Origin: Flavihumibacter stibioxidans
GTDB lineage: Bacteria > Bacteroidota > Bacteroidia > Chitinophagales > Chitinophagaceae
Length of the DNA stretch: 64,000 bases
Assembly (NCBI RefSeq): GCF_014332695.1
Contig: NZ_MBUA01000012.1
Span: forward strand, 181,858 to 245,857
Reading direction: 5' to 3'
Shown here: piece after piece, positions 55,056 to 62,853 of the stretch
Layout of the letters: each line of letters starts with the position of its first letter
Numbering within the stretch: the stretch's first letter is position 1
The notes under the pieces: generated by a model
Told to the model about the DNA's origin: nothing
Database searches by the model: none
Seen by the model: the letters and a program-made list of their open reading frames with translations, nothing else
Program-made: the position numbers and the translations under genes

Positions 55056-55129
55056 GCAGGTCCTAAATTTTGCGCAAAGATAGGGAGGAAAGGGGGAATT
55101 ATTCAAATGTCGAAAGAGAAAAAACCGCG

Positions 55130-56908
55130 TCAGTTTTTAACTTCTTCAAATTGGCTTTGGTACAGGGAATAATAATACCCTTCCTTTGCTATCAGCTCCT
55201 CGTGTGTGCCGATTTCCCGGATTTCGCCTTTATCTAAAACAATGATTTTGTGCGCTTTACGAATCGTACTTAGACGATGGGCTATGACAATGGAAGTCCG
55301 GCCCGATATCAGGGTATCAATCGCATGCTGGATCAGGTGCTCACTTTCGGTGTCCACGCTGGAAGTGGCTTCATCCAGGATCAGAATGGAGGGATCATAC
55401 AGCAGGGCCCGGATAAAGGATAGCAGTTGCCGCTGCCCCAGCGAAAGGGTACTGCCCCTTTCCATAACTTTATAGTCGTAACCACCGGGCAGGGACATGA
55501 TGAATTCGTGCACACCTATCAGTTCGGCGGCCCTTACGACCTGTTCACGGCTGATGGCCGGGTTGCGGAGGGTGATATTATCCAGAACAGACCCGGAAAA
55601 CAGGAACACATCCTGCAGTACCACACCCGTCTGGCGGCGCAGCGCATCCAGTTTATAGTCTCCGATGGGAACCCCGTCTATGCGGATCTCTCCCTTCTTG
55701 ATATGGTAAAGGCGGTTAATCAGGCTGATAATGGATGTCTTGCCGCTGCCGGTATGCCCCACCAATGCAACCGTTTCACCCGGTTCCACCGTAAAATTCA
55801 CGTCCCTCAGCACATACTGGTCTTCGTTATAGCCAAACCATACATGGTCGAATTCAATTTTTCCGGCTACTTTTTCCGGGGCAAAACTGCCTTCCTCGCT
55901 GATATAATCCTCGTTATCAATCACCTTGAATACCCTTTCACTGGCCACCATGCCCATCTGAAGTACGTTGAACTTATCGGCGATCACACGCAGCGGACGG
56001 AATAGCAGGTTCAGATACAGGTTGAAGGCAATGATCTTTCCCGCCATGCCTGCGGCTTCTTCCTCCGGCAATTGCATAGCCTTGCTGGCAGCCCACCAGA
56101 CCAGCAATCCGGTTGAAACAGCCAGTACTATTTCCACCACGGGGAAAAACACGCTGTAAGCGAAGATGGCATTGACGTTGGCATTACGGTGCTCACGGTT
56201 GATCTTCCTGAACTTGTTGAACTCCCTTTCCTCCGCCGAAAAGGCCTGAACCACCTGGATTCCGGTAATATGTTCCTGCACAAATGCATTGAGTGCCGCC
56301 ACAGCATTACGCACCCTGATAAAAGAGCGGTTCACACTTTCCTTAAATACATAGGTTGCCAGGATCAGGAAGGGAAACGGGGCCAGGCAGATCAATGCCA
56401 GTTTCCAATCGACCCAGAACATCACAAACAGAATGGAGATGATGGACAGCAGGTCGGCAATGATCGGGATCAGGCCGTCAGCAAAGACGTCGTTTACCGA
56501 TTCGATATCGTTAATGGTGCGCGTGGTGAGTGTACCGATGGGCGTTTTGTCAAACTGTGACAGGTTCAACCCGATCACTTTATTGAAAACGGTCACGCGC
56601 AGGTTCTTCACCACGGTTTGCCCGAGCCAGGCAGTAATAAAGGAGAAGAAAAACCGGAAGACCGTTTCAATGATCAGGAAAACAAACTGGATGAGGGTGA
56701 TACGGACCACCCAGTCGAGCAACCCGTTCCTGATATAATTATTGACAGTAATCTGGATGAGATATGGCCGCAGCGGTGACACTACCGCCAGCAGTATTGC
56801 CAGTGCCAGCGAGAGAAATACTTTCCGCTTGTAGGGCGCCGCCAGCCGGAAAACCCTTTTCAGTAAGGCAAAATCAAAAATCTTTTTGTTCGGTGAAGCA
56901 GGAGCCAT
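55130..56908 (-). CDS. ABC exporter, MsbA/LmrA type (fused permease-ATPase)
   Basis: 592 residues from ATG 56908 (MAPASPNKKIFDFALL). Six TM helices span residues about 30-310 and the nucleotide-binding domain about 345-590: Walker A GHTGSGKTS, Q-loop, signature LSLGQRQLL, Walker B ILILDEATSSVD and switch His in IAHRLST. It is a homodimer-type half transporter, probably for lipids or drugs. It lies 74 bp upstream of atpB on the same strand and 17 bp after the next gene's stop. Confidence 0.94.
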   Translation of the reverse strand: MAPASPNKKIFDFALLKRVFRLAAPYKRKVFLSLALAILLAVVSPLRPYLIQITVNNYIRNGLLDWVVRITLIQFVFLIIETVFRFFFSFITAWLGQTVVKNLRVTVFNKVIGLNLSQFDKTPIGTLTTRTINDIESVNDVFADGLIPIIADLLSIISILFVMFWVDWKLALICLAPFPFLILATYVFKESVNRSFIRVRNAVAALNAFVQEHITGIQVVQAFSAEEREFNKFRKINREHRNANVNAIFAYSVFFPVVEIVLAVSTGLLVWWAASKAMQLPEEEAAGMAGKIIAFNLYLNLLFRPLRVIADKFNVLQMGMVASERVFKVIDNEDYISEEGSFAPEKVAGKIEFDHVWFGYNEDQYVLRDVNFTVEPGETVALVGHTGSGKTSIISLINRLYHIKKGEIRIDGVPIGDYKLDALRRQTGVVLQDVFLFSGSVLDNITLRNPAISREQVVRAAELIGVHEFIMSLPGGYDYKVMERGSTLSLGQRQLLSFIRALLYDPSILILDEATSSVDTESEHLIQHAIDTLISGRTSIVIAHRLSTIRKAHKIIVLDKGEIREIGTHEELIAKEGYYYSLYQSQFEEVKN

Positions 56909-56925
56909 TGCGCAAATATAGTGTG

Positions 56926-59154
56926 TCACTCCTCTTCTTCCTCTACACCGCGGTAGGCCTTGATAAAAATGGCGCCAAGGTTTTTGTATGGTGGTATATA
57001 ATCGTCAAATCTTTCCTTGCTTTCACCTGTAAACAACTTGCCCAGCTCCGTCCACATCGGCATCCAGTCGATGCTGGCACCGTTCCGCAAGCTGCTGTTG
57101 ATGGCATTGAGGATGGGTTCATTCACCGTGCGGGTGCCTATCTGCTTGGAAGAAATGATATGGGCGTCGGAACTGATGGTCAGCACATCATTCAGGTTAT
57201 TGTAACCGCCACAGGAGCCGAGGATCACAATCCGGGCTGATGGCGTGATCTGGTTCAGGGATGATTTCACATGGTAACTGTGTCCGCGGTGGATATAAAT
57301 CGTCGGTTGCAGGTTGTTTTTATCCAGGTATTCCTGCAATTTGGCCTGGGCTTTTGCATCGGGATCGTCTTCCCCATACAGTGGTTTATTGGCAAAAATC
57401 CAAACGGGTTTCCCTTTTGTGGATTTGATGGTTACAAAATCAGGGTTCTCTGTAATGCTCCAGTCTGGCTTGCCTTTGAACATGGTCATGAAATTCGCAT
57501 AGGACATCTGTCCATCCTTGTCTTCATCCCCATAAAAGAAAACCTGCTGGATCACCCTGCCGGAGGAATCGGCCAGCCTTTCAAATGGTACGTTATAAAC
57601 TGGTGGTATACCCAGGGCTTTTGAGAGGTCAACCCCGCCCGTGGAGTCTGCCGACTCAAACAAGGTCTTCTCAATCTGGTAAACCTTCTGGCCATTCAGG
57701 TCGCCGTTACGCTGGGTTCTTTCATAGTTCCAGCGGGCTTCGGCCAGCATATTGGCGGCCAGTGCCTTGTTCTTTTCATAAATACTGCTGTAGGCGTCGG
57801 CCACATCCACGGCGTCTTCCACATTGTTCAGGTCGGTGGTTTTTTCCAGGCCGAACATAAAGGACTTCATCAGTACGGTGGCGTTGGAATCAGGCATTAG
57901 TTTCAGCAGGGTATCCAGCTCATTATAAGCGGCAGCCATTTTAATGAACTTCCTGAAATAATCGAAGTTCATGGTCATGAACAGGCTGTCAGTGGGGGTT
58001 CCCTTCAGGCGCTGGATGATCCTTTTGAACACACCGCGGTAGCTGGAGGTATAGATCTCATCCTCACCCAGCACACAGAGATAATAAAGTTCCTGTGGCG
58101 ACAGGGGATCGAGTACCCTGAATCGTACCGGATCAGGGGAATTGTGCAGGCCGTTGATCTGGCTGATGAAATACTGGCGTGCCTTGTTGTCCATCCGCTC
58201 CACAAGTGCCTTTCGCTCCATGGGGGTATCCTTCTGCAGCATCCTTTCGGTGTGTGAGAGGCGGGTTTTGACCATCAGCCGGTAATATTCAAGGTCGTTA
58301 TCCTTAACTTTATCCACATCCTCAAACTTCAACCTGCCCCGGTAGATTTCGTCGATGAAAGGGAAATACAACTGGCCGCTGCGGCTGGACGCCATTTCGG
58401 CGATCACTTTAACCACGGAATCGGGATGGATGCGGATATAGCGGGCAAGGGCATCATTGGAAGCCGCGTAATCATAGACCTTGCGCGGGTCGCGGCGTGC
58501 TTCCGCCGCTATGAGACTATCCCTTTTGGGGTAGGAAAAATTCGTTTTGAGGAAAGGCATGGTCCGCTCGGGGTACAACTGCAGGTATTTCAGCTGGAGG
58601 ATGTCCTTGCTGGCCGGAATTCCCCGGTTTTCGGGGTAAGAAAAACATTCCACCAGGATTTTTCCGACCCAGTAATGGCTGCCGGCCACCAGGGGATCAA
58701 TCCCTTTATTCGCCCGGTCCAGTGCCAGGCCAGCCTCGTATGCTTTAACCATTTCCGGTGCAAGCGCCGGCGAGAAGGTGCGCGAGCGGGCTCCGGCGCC
58801 GAACTGGCGGGCCATGATCTCCAATCCTTTCAGGTATTTGATCTTTTCATTATCCTTCAGCAGGCTGTCGAGTTCAACCGATTCCTGTATGGCGTCGAGA
58901 TGATCGATCAGCGCAAATTTCACCTGGTTATTGAAGGTCTCGTCTTTGGTAAGCGGTATATACCCCCGGATATGGGAACCCGGCTGCTGGTAAAGCTTCT
59001 TCTGTTCCCGGTCGATATTTTCATGGAAAATGACCCGGCTGCGTTCAACCTGGTAGGAAGGCACCGGCACTGCAGCATAGGCAGAGGCCGCTGTTTGGGA
59101 TTTTACTCCCTGCGCGGTGAACGCAAGAAGGACAAAGGGTAACAGTTTCATCAT
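56926..59154 (-). CDS. Large exported protein with predicted clan-CD-like (caspase-fold) domain
   Basis: 742 residues from the first ATG of the pair at 59154/59151; the signal peptide (MMKLLPFVLLAFTAQGVKSQ) supports this start. The first about 500 residues are helical with no recognised family. Near residue 545 there is an EF-hand-like loop DEDKDGQMSY. The C-terminal 150 residues contain a strand ending YIHRGHSYH (His622 and His625) and, 23-26 residues on, IVILGSCGGY (Cys648). A strand-His-Gly followed by a strand-Cys-Gly is the catalytic layout of clan CD peptidases (caspase, separase, gingipain). This is inferred from the pattern, not from a named family. Confidence 0.65.
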   Translation of the reverse strand: MMKLLPFVLLAFTAQGVKSQTAASAYAAVPVPSYQVERSRVIFHENIDREQKKLYQQPGSHIRGYIPLTKDETFNNQVKFALIDHLDAIQESVELDSLLKDNEKIKYLKGLEIMARQFGAGARSRTFSPALAPEMVKAYEAGLALDRANKGIDPLVAGSHYWVGKILVECFSYPENRGIPASKDILQLKYLQLYPERTMPFLKTNFSYPKRDSLIAAEARRDPRKVYDYAASNDALARYIRIHPDSVVKVIAEMASSRSGQLYFPFIDEIYRGRLKFEDVDKVKDNDLEYYRLMVKTRLSHTERMLQKDTPMERKALVERMDNKARQYFISQINGLHNSPDPVRFRVLDPLSPQELYYLCVLGEDEIYTSSYRGVFKRIIQRLKGTPTDSLFMTMNFDYFRKFIKMAAAYNELDTLLKLMPDSNATVLMKSFMFGLEKTTDLNNVEDAVDVADAYSSIYEKNKALAANMLAEARWNYERTQRNGDLNGQKVYQIEKTLFESADSTGGVDLSKALGIPPVYNVPFERLADSSGRVIQQVFFYGDEDKDGQMSYANFMTMFKGKPDWSITENPDFVTIKSTKGKPVWIFANKPLYGEDDPDAKAQAKLQEYLDKNNLQPTIYIHRGHSYHVKSSLNQITPSARIVILGSCGGYNNLNDVLTISSDAHIISSKQIGTRTVNEPILNAINSSLRNGASIDWMPMWTELGKLFTGESKERFDDYIPPYKNLGAIFIKAYRGVEEEEE

Positions 59155-59174
59155 AGATATATCAGCCTTATGTT

Positions 59175-59182
59175 CAAAGATA
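59175..59182 (-). promoter_or_regulatory. Probable -7 element of the clan-CD-like gene
   Basis: TATCTTTG on the minus strand matches TAnnTTTG, 20 bp before the start at 59154. No clear TTG lies at the usual distance. Confidence 0.45.
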
Positions 59183-59208
59183 CACAATGCAACAGAGGCA
59201 TAACGTTG

Positions 59209-59281
59209 AGTTAACGCTAAAATTGCCCTTAACAATTTCATAATTGCCTGAAAATTGGCGGCTTACCTGCTAGCGTTAACT
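59209..59281. promoter_or_regulatory. 11-bp inverted repeat around the two-component promoter
   Basis: AGTTAACGCTA (59209-59219) and TAGCGTTAACT (59271-59281) are exact complements 51 bp apart. A further TTAAC (59229-59233) lies between. The right half overlaps the -7 element of the response-regulator gene, so autoregulation is likely. Confidence 0.55.
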
Positions 59282-59284
59282 TTG
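59255..59284 (+). promoter_or_regulatory. Promoter of the response-regulator gene
   Basis: TTG at 59255-59257, a 19-bp spacer, then TAACTTTG at 59277-59284, an exact Bacteroidota promoter, 16 bp before the ATG at 59301. Confidence 0.7.
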
Positions 59285-59300
59285 CGTAAAGAAATTGTTA

Positions 59301-59987
59301 ATGGAGAACAGGGAAAAAAAGATACTGATAGCCGATGATGAACCGGATATCCTGGAGATCATCCAGTATAACCTCCGCGCAGAAGGCTATGATGTTTATA
59401 CTGCCAAAGACGGGGATGAGGCCCTTGTCCGCGCAAAGCAGATCAAACCCGACCTGATCATCCTCGACATTATGATGCCCAAAAAAAACGGGGTGGAAGT
59501 ATGCGAAATCCTTCGCACCCAGCCTGCTTTCAAGGACACCCTGATCATTTTCCTGACCGCCCTGAGTGATGAATCTTCCCAGATGAAAGGTTTCGACACC
59601 GGAGCAGACGACTATGTGAACAAGCCGATCAGTCCCAAATTATTACTCAGCCGCGTAAATGCGCTTTTACGCCGGGTAACCAAAAAAGAAGATCTTGGAA
59701 ATGGCGTGCTGACCCTTGACAACCTGGTCATTGACCCGGTTAAATTTCTGGTCCTGGTAGACGGACAGGAAGTGACCCTCGCGAAAAAAGAGTTTGAATT
59801 ATTATACCTGCTGGCTTCCAGGCCCGGCCGTGTATTCCTTCGTAACGAGATCCTGAACCAGGTCTGGGGCAACGATGTGATCGTTGGTGACCGGACCATT
59901 GATGTGCATATCCGGAAAATCAGGCAAAAACTGGGACTGGATTGTATAACCACCGTAAAAGGGGTCGGATATAAATTCGATCTTTGA
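59301..59987 (+). CDS. Response regulator, OmpR/PhoB family
   Basis: 228 residues from ATG 59301 (MENREKKILIADDEPDILEI). The receiver has the acidic pair DDE and the phospho-acceptor Asp in LIILDIMMP near residue 53, with the switch Thr in FLTALSD and Lys in YVNKPIS. The C-terminal winged helix includes LTLAKKEFELLYLLA and DRTIDVHIRKIRQKL. It resembles PhoB/PhoP-type phosphate regulators. It is followed 35 bp later by its kinase. Confidence 0.95.
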   Translation: MENREKKILIADDEPDILEIIQYNLRAEGYDVYTAKDGDEALVRAKQIKPDLIILDIMMPKKNGVEVCEILRTQPAFKDTLIIFLTALSDESSQMKGFDTGADDYVNKPISPKLLLSRVNALLRRVTKKEDLGNGVLTLDNLVIDPVKFLVLVDGQEVTLAKKEFELLYLLASRPGRVFLRNEILNQVWGNDVIVGDRTIDVHIRKIRQKLGLDCITTVKGVGYKFDL

Positions 59988-60022
59988 TCCTGGCGAAGCA
60001 ATAAACCAATCCATTCCGGAAC

Positions 60023-61078
60023 ATGTTCAATTTAAAAAATCTTGCCCCAAGGCAGGTGTCTGCCATCCTTGCTTTTGCCATCTCTTCACTGGTTGGACTG
60101 GCGAACTTTGCCCTCGTGCATGACTGGATCATTGCGCTGGCTTCTTTCGCGGTACTGTTCCTGGTTTCTTACCTGCTGATCTTTTATTTCCTGCAGCAAT
60201 TCATTTACCGAAGGATCAAACTCATTTACAAGTTTATATACCAGACCAAGGCGTCCAAGCGGGAGGAGTTCTATAACAAGTACATCATACCGCAGAAAAG
60301 CATCGATGAGGTAAAAGAGGATGTAGAAAAATGGGCTGCGCAAAGACAGGGGGAAATTGAAGTACTCCGCAAGAATGAAGCCTTCCGGAAGGAGTTTTTG
60401 CAAAACCTGGCGCACGAATTCAAGACCCCCATCTTTGCGATACAGGGTTATGTTGATACCTTATTGGGCGGAGCCATGGAGAATCCGGAAATCCGGAAAA
60501 AATTCCTGGAGAACACCAGTCGGAATGTAGACCGCCTGGTTAACCTGATGAATGACCTGGATGAGATCTCACGCCTGGAAACCGGTGAGCAGGTTTTGTA
60601 CCGGCAATATTTTGTGATCCAGGACCTGATCAGGGAAGTAATCGAATCCCTGTCTATCAAGATCTCCCAGAAAGAGATCACGGCTAATATCAAAAAGGGT
60701 TGTGAAGCCCCGGTGTATGTGTTTGCTGACAAGGAAAAGATCCGGCAGGTACTGATCAATCTGATTTCCAACGCCACCAAATATGGCAAGCCCGGTGGCA
60801 GTATCGTGGCAAGCGTTTACAATACGGATGAGTTCAAGGTGCTTATAGAGATCAGCGATGACGGCATTGGTATTGACGAGGAGCACCTGCCCCGGATTTT
60901 TGAACGGTTCTACCGTACGGACAAGGCCCGGAGCCGCGATAAAGGGGGTACCGGCCTGGGGCTGGCCATCTGTAAACACATCGTGGAAGCCCATGGCGAA
61001 TCCATGCATGTACGCAGCAAACCGGATGTGGGCACCACTATCGGGTTTACCCTGTCTTCCACCCGCGGTGAAGGCTGA
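60023..61078 (+). CDS. Sensor histidine kinase (PhoR-like)
   Basis: 351 residues. Two TM helices lie near residues 10-30 and 35-58 with almost no periplasmic loop, so signal sensing is intramembrane or through a partner. The DHp phospho-acceptor is NLAHEFKTPIFAIQGYVDTLL. The ATPase has LINLISNATKYG (N box), DDGIGID (G1), FERFYR (F box) and GGTGLGLAICK (G2). No PAS or HAMP domain is evident. It is the cognate kinase of the regulator before it. Its TGA abuts the stop of the DUF5690 gene on the other strand. Confidence 0.95.
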   Translation: MFNLKNLAPRQVSAILAFAISSLVGLANFALVHDWIIALASFAVLFLVSYLLIFYFLQQFIYRRIKLIYKFIYQTKASKREEFYNKYIIPQKSIDEVKEDVEKWAAQRQGEIEVLRKNEAFRKEFLQNLAHEFKTPIFAIQGYVDTLLGGAMENPEIRKKFLENTSRNVDRLVNLMNDLDEISRLETGEQVLYRQYFVIQDLIREVIESLSIKISQKEITANIKKGCEAPVYVFADKEKIRQVLINLISNATKYGKPGGSIVASVYNTDEFKVLIEISDDGIGIDEEHLPRIFERFYRTDKARSRDKGGTGLGLAICKHIVEAHGESMHVRSKPDVGTTIGFTLSSTRGEG

Positions 61079-62356
61079 TCAATTCAAGGATTTTATGCTT
61101 GCTGCACGCTTTCCCGCAAAATAAATTGCAGAACCCATTGTGGCTGCCAATCCCACGAAACCTGTAATCATCACCAGTCCGGTATAGAAATTCAGCCAGG
61201 AGATGTCGAGTTTAAAGACGGTCTTGCTCATGAGTACGGCCACACTGCCGAGGTACCCGAATGCATCGGCCAGATAGATCAGGAAACCGACATTTCCGGC
61301 GATCTGGAAAGTGGCAATAAATCTTTCGAAAAGGATGCTGTTGAAAGGGATATAAACCAGGTAAAGTCCCATTCCTACGGAAAGCATCCACCACCAGGTT
61401 GAGATCGCGCCCTTATTAAAAGCGATGGTTACCAGGAGGCACAACAGGAAACCGGAAGCCATGATGTAATGAGTAAGGTTAAACGCCCGCCAGTTATTGC
61501 GGATCATGACCATGGAGGCGATGAGGACCAGCATGAACAGGGAGATGATGGTCTCGGTCTGTGCGAAAACTGAATTGTCCACCTGCTCCCCTGTTTCGCG
61601 CCACATATCGGCCATAAAGCTGTCGCGTACTTCACGCAGGATGGTCACCAGCATATATACCAGTATCAGCAACACCAGGCCGGTGCCATAATTTTTCAGC
61701 AGGGTCTTTCTTTCGGTAACAGGCATGGGTAAGCGCACCGTACGCTGGGCAATATCAGCCTCCGATGGCGGGGGAATTTTTTCCACCAGGTAGATGAACA
61801 GCAGTAAGGGAACAGAGAAAATGGCGCCGGTCACAAAGGGCATCCAGTATTCTGACACCTGCCAGTTATTCATGGTGAAAGCGGCGACTGATTTGGCGAC
61901 TCCGGATCCGAAGATGAAACTGACTGCCAGGGCTGCACTGATCAGGTCGGTCATCCTCCTGCCTTCGACATAGGAAAACACGATGCCCCAGAGCATGCCC
62001 AGGGGGAATCCGTTGAAGAAAAGACACCAGAAATTATAGGGAGCCGGAAGGATGGCGAAAGCAAGCCATGACAACCAGGCGATACCTGTCAGTACAAGGA
62101 TCAGTCTCCCCCGTCCCAGTCTTTCCATTTCAGCGATGAACCGGATGCCATAAAACTTGCTGGCCATATAGCCCATCACCTGGGTAATGACCAGTACTAT
62201 TTTATAATCGAGTCCCCAAAGGGTATAACCGTTGAAAGCTGCCACATTGAAAGCTTTTCGGAAAGAGAACAGGCTGGTGTAGAGACAGAACACCACCAGG
62301 GCGGCATACAATGCCTGGGACCATTCCTTACGGGTAAACCGGTTTAACTGTTGCAT
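61079..62356 (-). CDS. DUF5690 family MFS-like transporter
   Basis: 425 residues with about twelve TM helices. It begins MQQLNRFTRKEWSQALYAAL and contains FSFRKAFNVAAFNGYTLWGL, which match the DUF5690 family as I recall it. Substrate unknown. It is convergent with the kinase, with the two stop codons back to back and no room for a terminator, so transcripts must overlap. The promoter side lies in the repeat-rich gap to its right. Confidence 0.85.
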   Translation of the reverse strand: MQQLNRFTRKEWSQALYAALVVFCLYTSLFSFRKAFNVAAFNGYTLWGLDYKIVLVITQVMGYMASKFYGIRFIAEMERLGRGRLILVLTGIAWLSWLAFAILPAPYNFWCLFFNGFPLGMLWGIVFSYVEGRRMTDLISAALAVSFIFGSGVAKSVAAFTMNNWQVSEYWMPFVTGAIFSVPLLLFIYLVEKIPPPSEADIAQRTVRLPMPVTERKTLLKNYGTGLVLLILVYMLVTILREVRDSFMADMWRETGEQVDNSVFAQTETIISLFMLVLIASMVMIRNNWRAFNLTHYIMASGFLLCLLVTIAFNKGAISTWWWMLSVGMGLYLVYIPFNSILFERFIATFQIAGNVGFLIYLADAFGYLGSVAVLMSKTVFKLDISWLNFYTGLVMITGFVGLAATMGSAIYFAGKRAASIKSLN

Positions 62357-62646
62357 GCTTAAAGATAGGGGAAGATGGTGTGCCGGCCTTCCGCCGCAGC
62401 ATCATCCTTTGTTCATCTGTATGACATTCTGGTATAAGGAAAGCATTAAGTCATTTTCAACCTGGCTGCCGGGAATAAAACAAGCCGGCGTATGGACATA
62501 CACCGGCTTTAACTGCATGAGAAAAATCTTGCTCTATTGAAAACTCAACAACTGAGACACGAAGGTATATGGGCTGTGTTAAGCCACTATGACCCCGGCG
62601 TTAAAGAAATATAAATTCACTGTGGGGTGTAAAACCGCACGAAAAT
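62357..62646. other. Intergenic stretch upstream of the DUF5690 gene
   Basis: About 290 bp with no convincing ORF. It contains a minus-strand terminator (62482-62509) and probably the DUF5690 promoter; TATCTTTA (minus strand) lies just upstream of the start. Nothing else is recognisable. Confidence 0.6.
62482..62509 (-). terminator. Terminator downstream of the repeat array
   Basis: AAGCCGGTGTATG and CATACGCCGGCTT form a 13-bp stem (one G:U) with a 2-nt centre, followed by GTTTTATT on the minus strand. It would end transcripts from the beta-helix gene after they cross the repeats. Confidence 0.7.
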
Positions 62647-62846
62647 GTTGTCTGACGTTTGCGGTTACGGGAATGAAAGTTGTCTGACGTTTGCGACCCG
62701 TGAATTCACTAATACTAAACGTCAGACAACTGCGGAAAAATTGTCTGACGTTTGCACTTACGGGAATGAAAGTTGTCTGACGTTTGCGACCCGTGAATTC
62801 ACTAATACTAAACGTCAGACAACTGCGATCCTAAACGTCAGACAAC
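62647..62846. repeat. Repeat array of the 14-bp word GTTGTCTGACGTTT
   Basis: Two tandem 93-bp units start at 62648 and 62741; 87 bases match with two differences. The word occurs in + sense at 62647, 62679, 62740 (first base A) and 62772, and as its complement at 62717, 62810 and 62833. Copies at 62679 and 62717, and at 62772 and 62810, form perfect 14-bp stems with a 24-nt loop. The core GTCTGAC is shared with 42456-42520. Confidence 0.9.
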
Positions 62847-62853
62847 TGTAAAA

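Noticed and set aside
62647-62846. CRISPR array
   Set aside because: Words are in both orientations, spacers are repeated rather than unique, spacing is uneven and there are no cas genes.
62645-62851. 68-residue + strand ORF with two 31-residue repeats
   Set aside because: The frame follows from the 93-bp DNA repeat. The words occur in both orientations and the ORF has no signal, domain or convincing start, so I report it as a DNA repeat.
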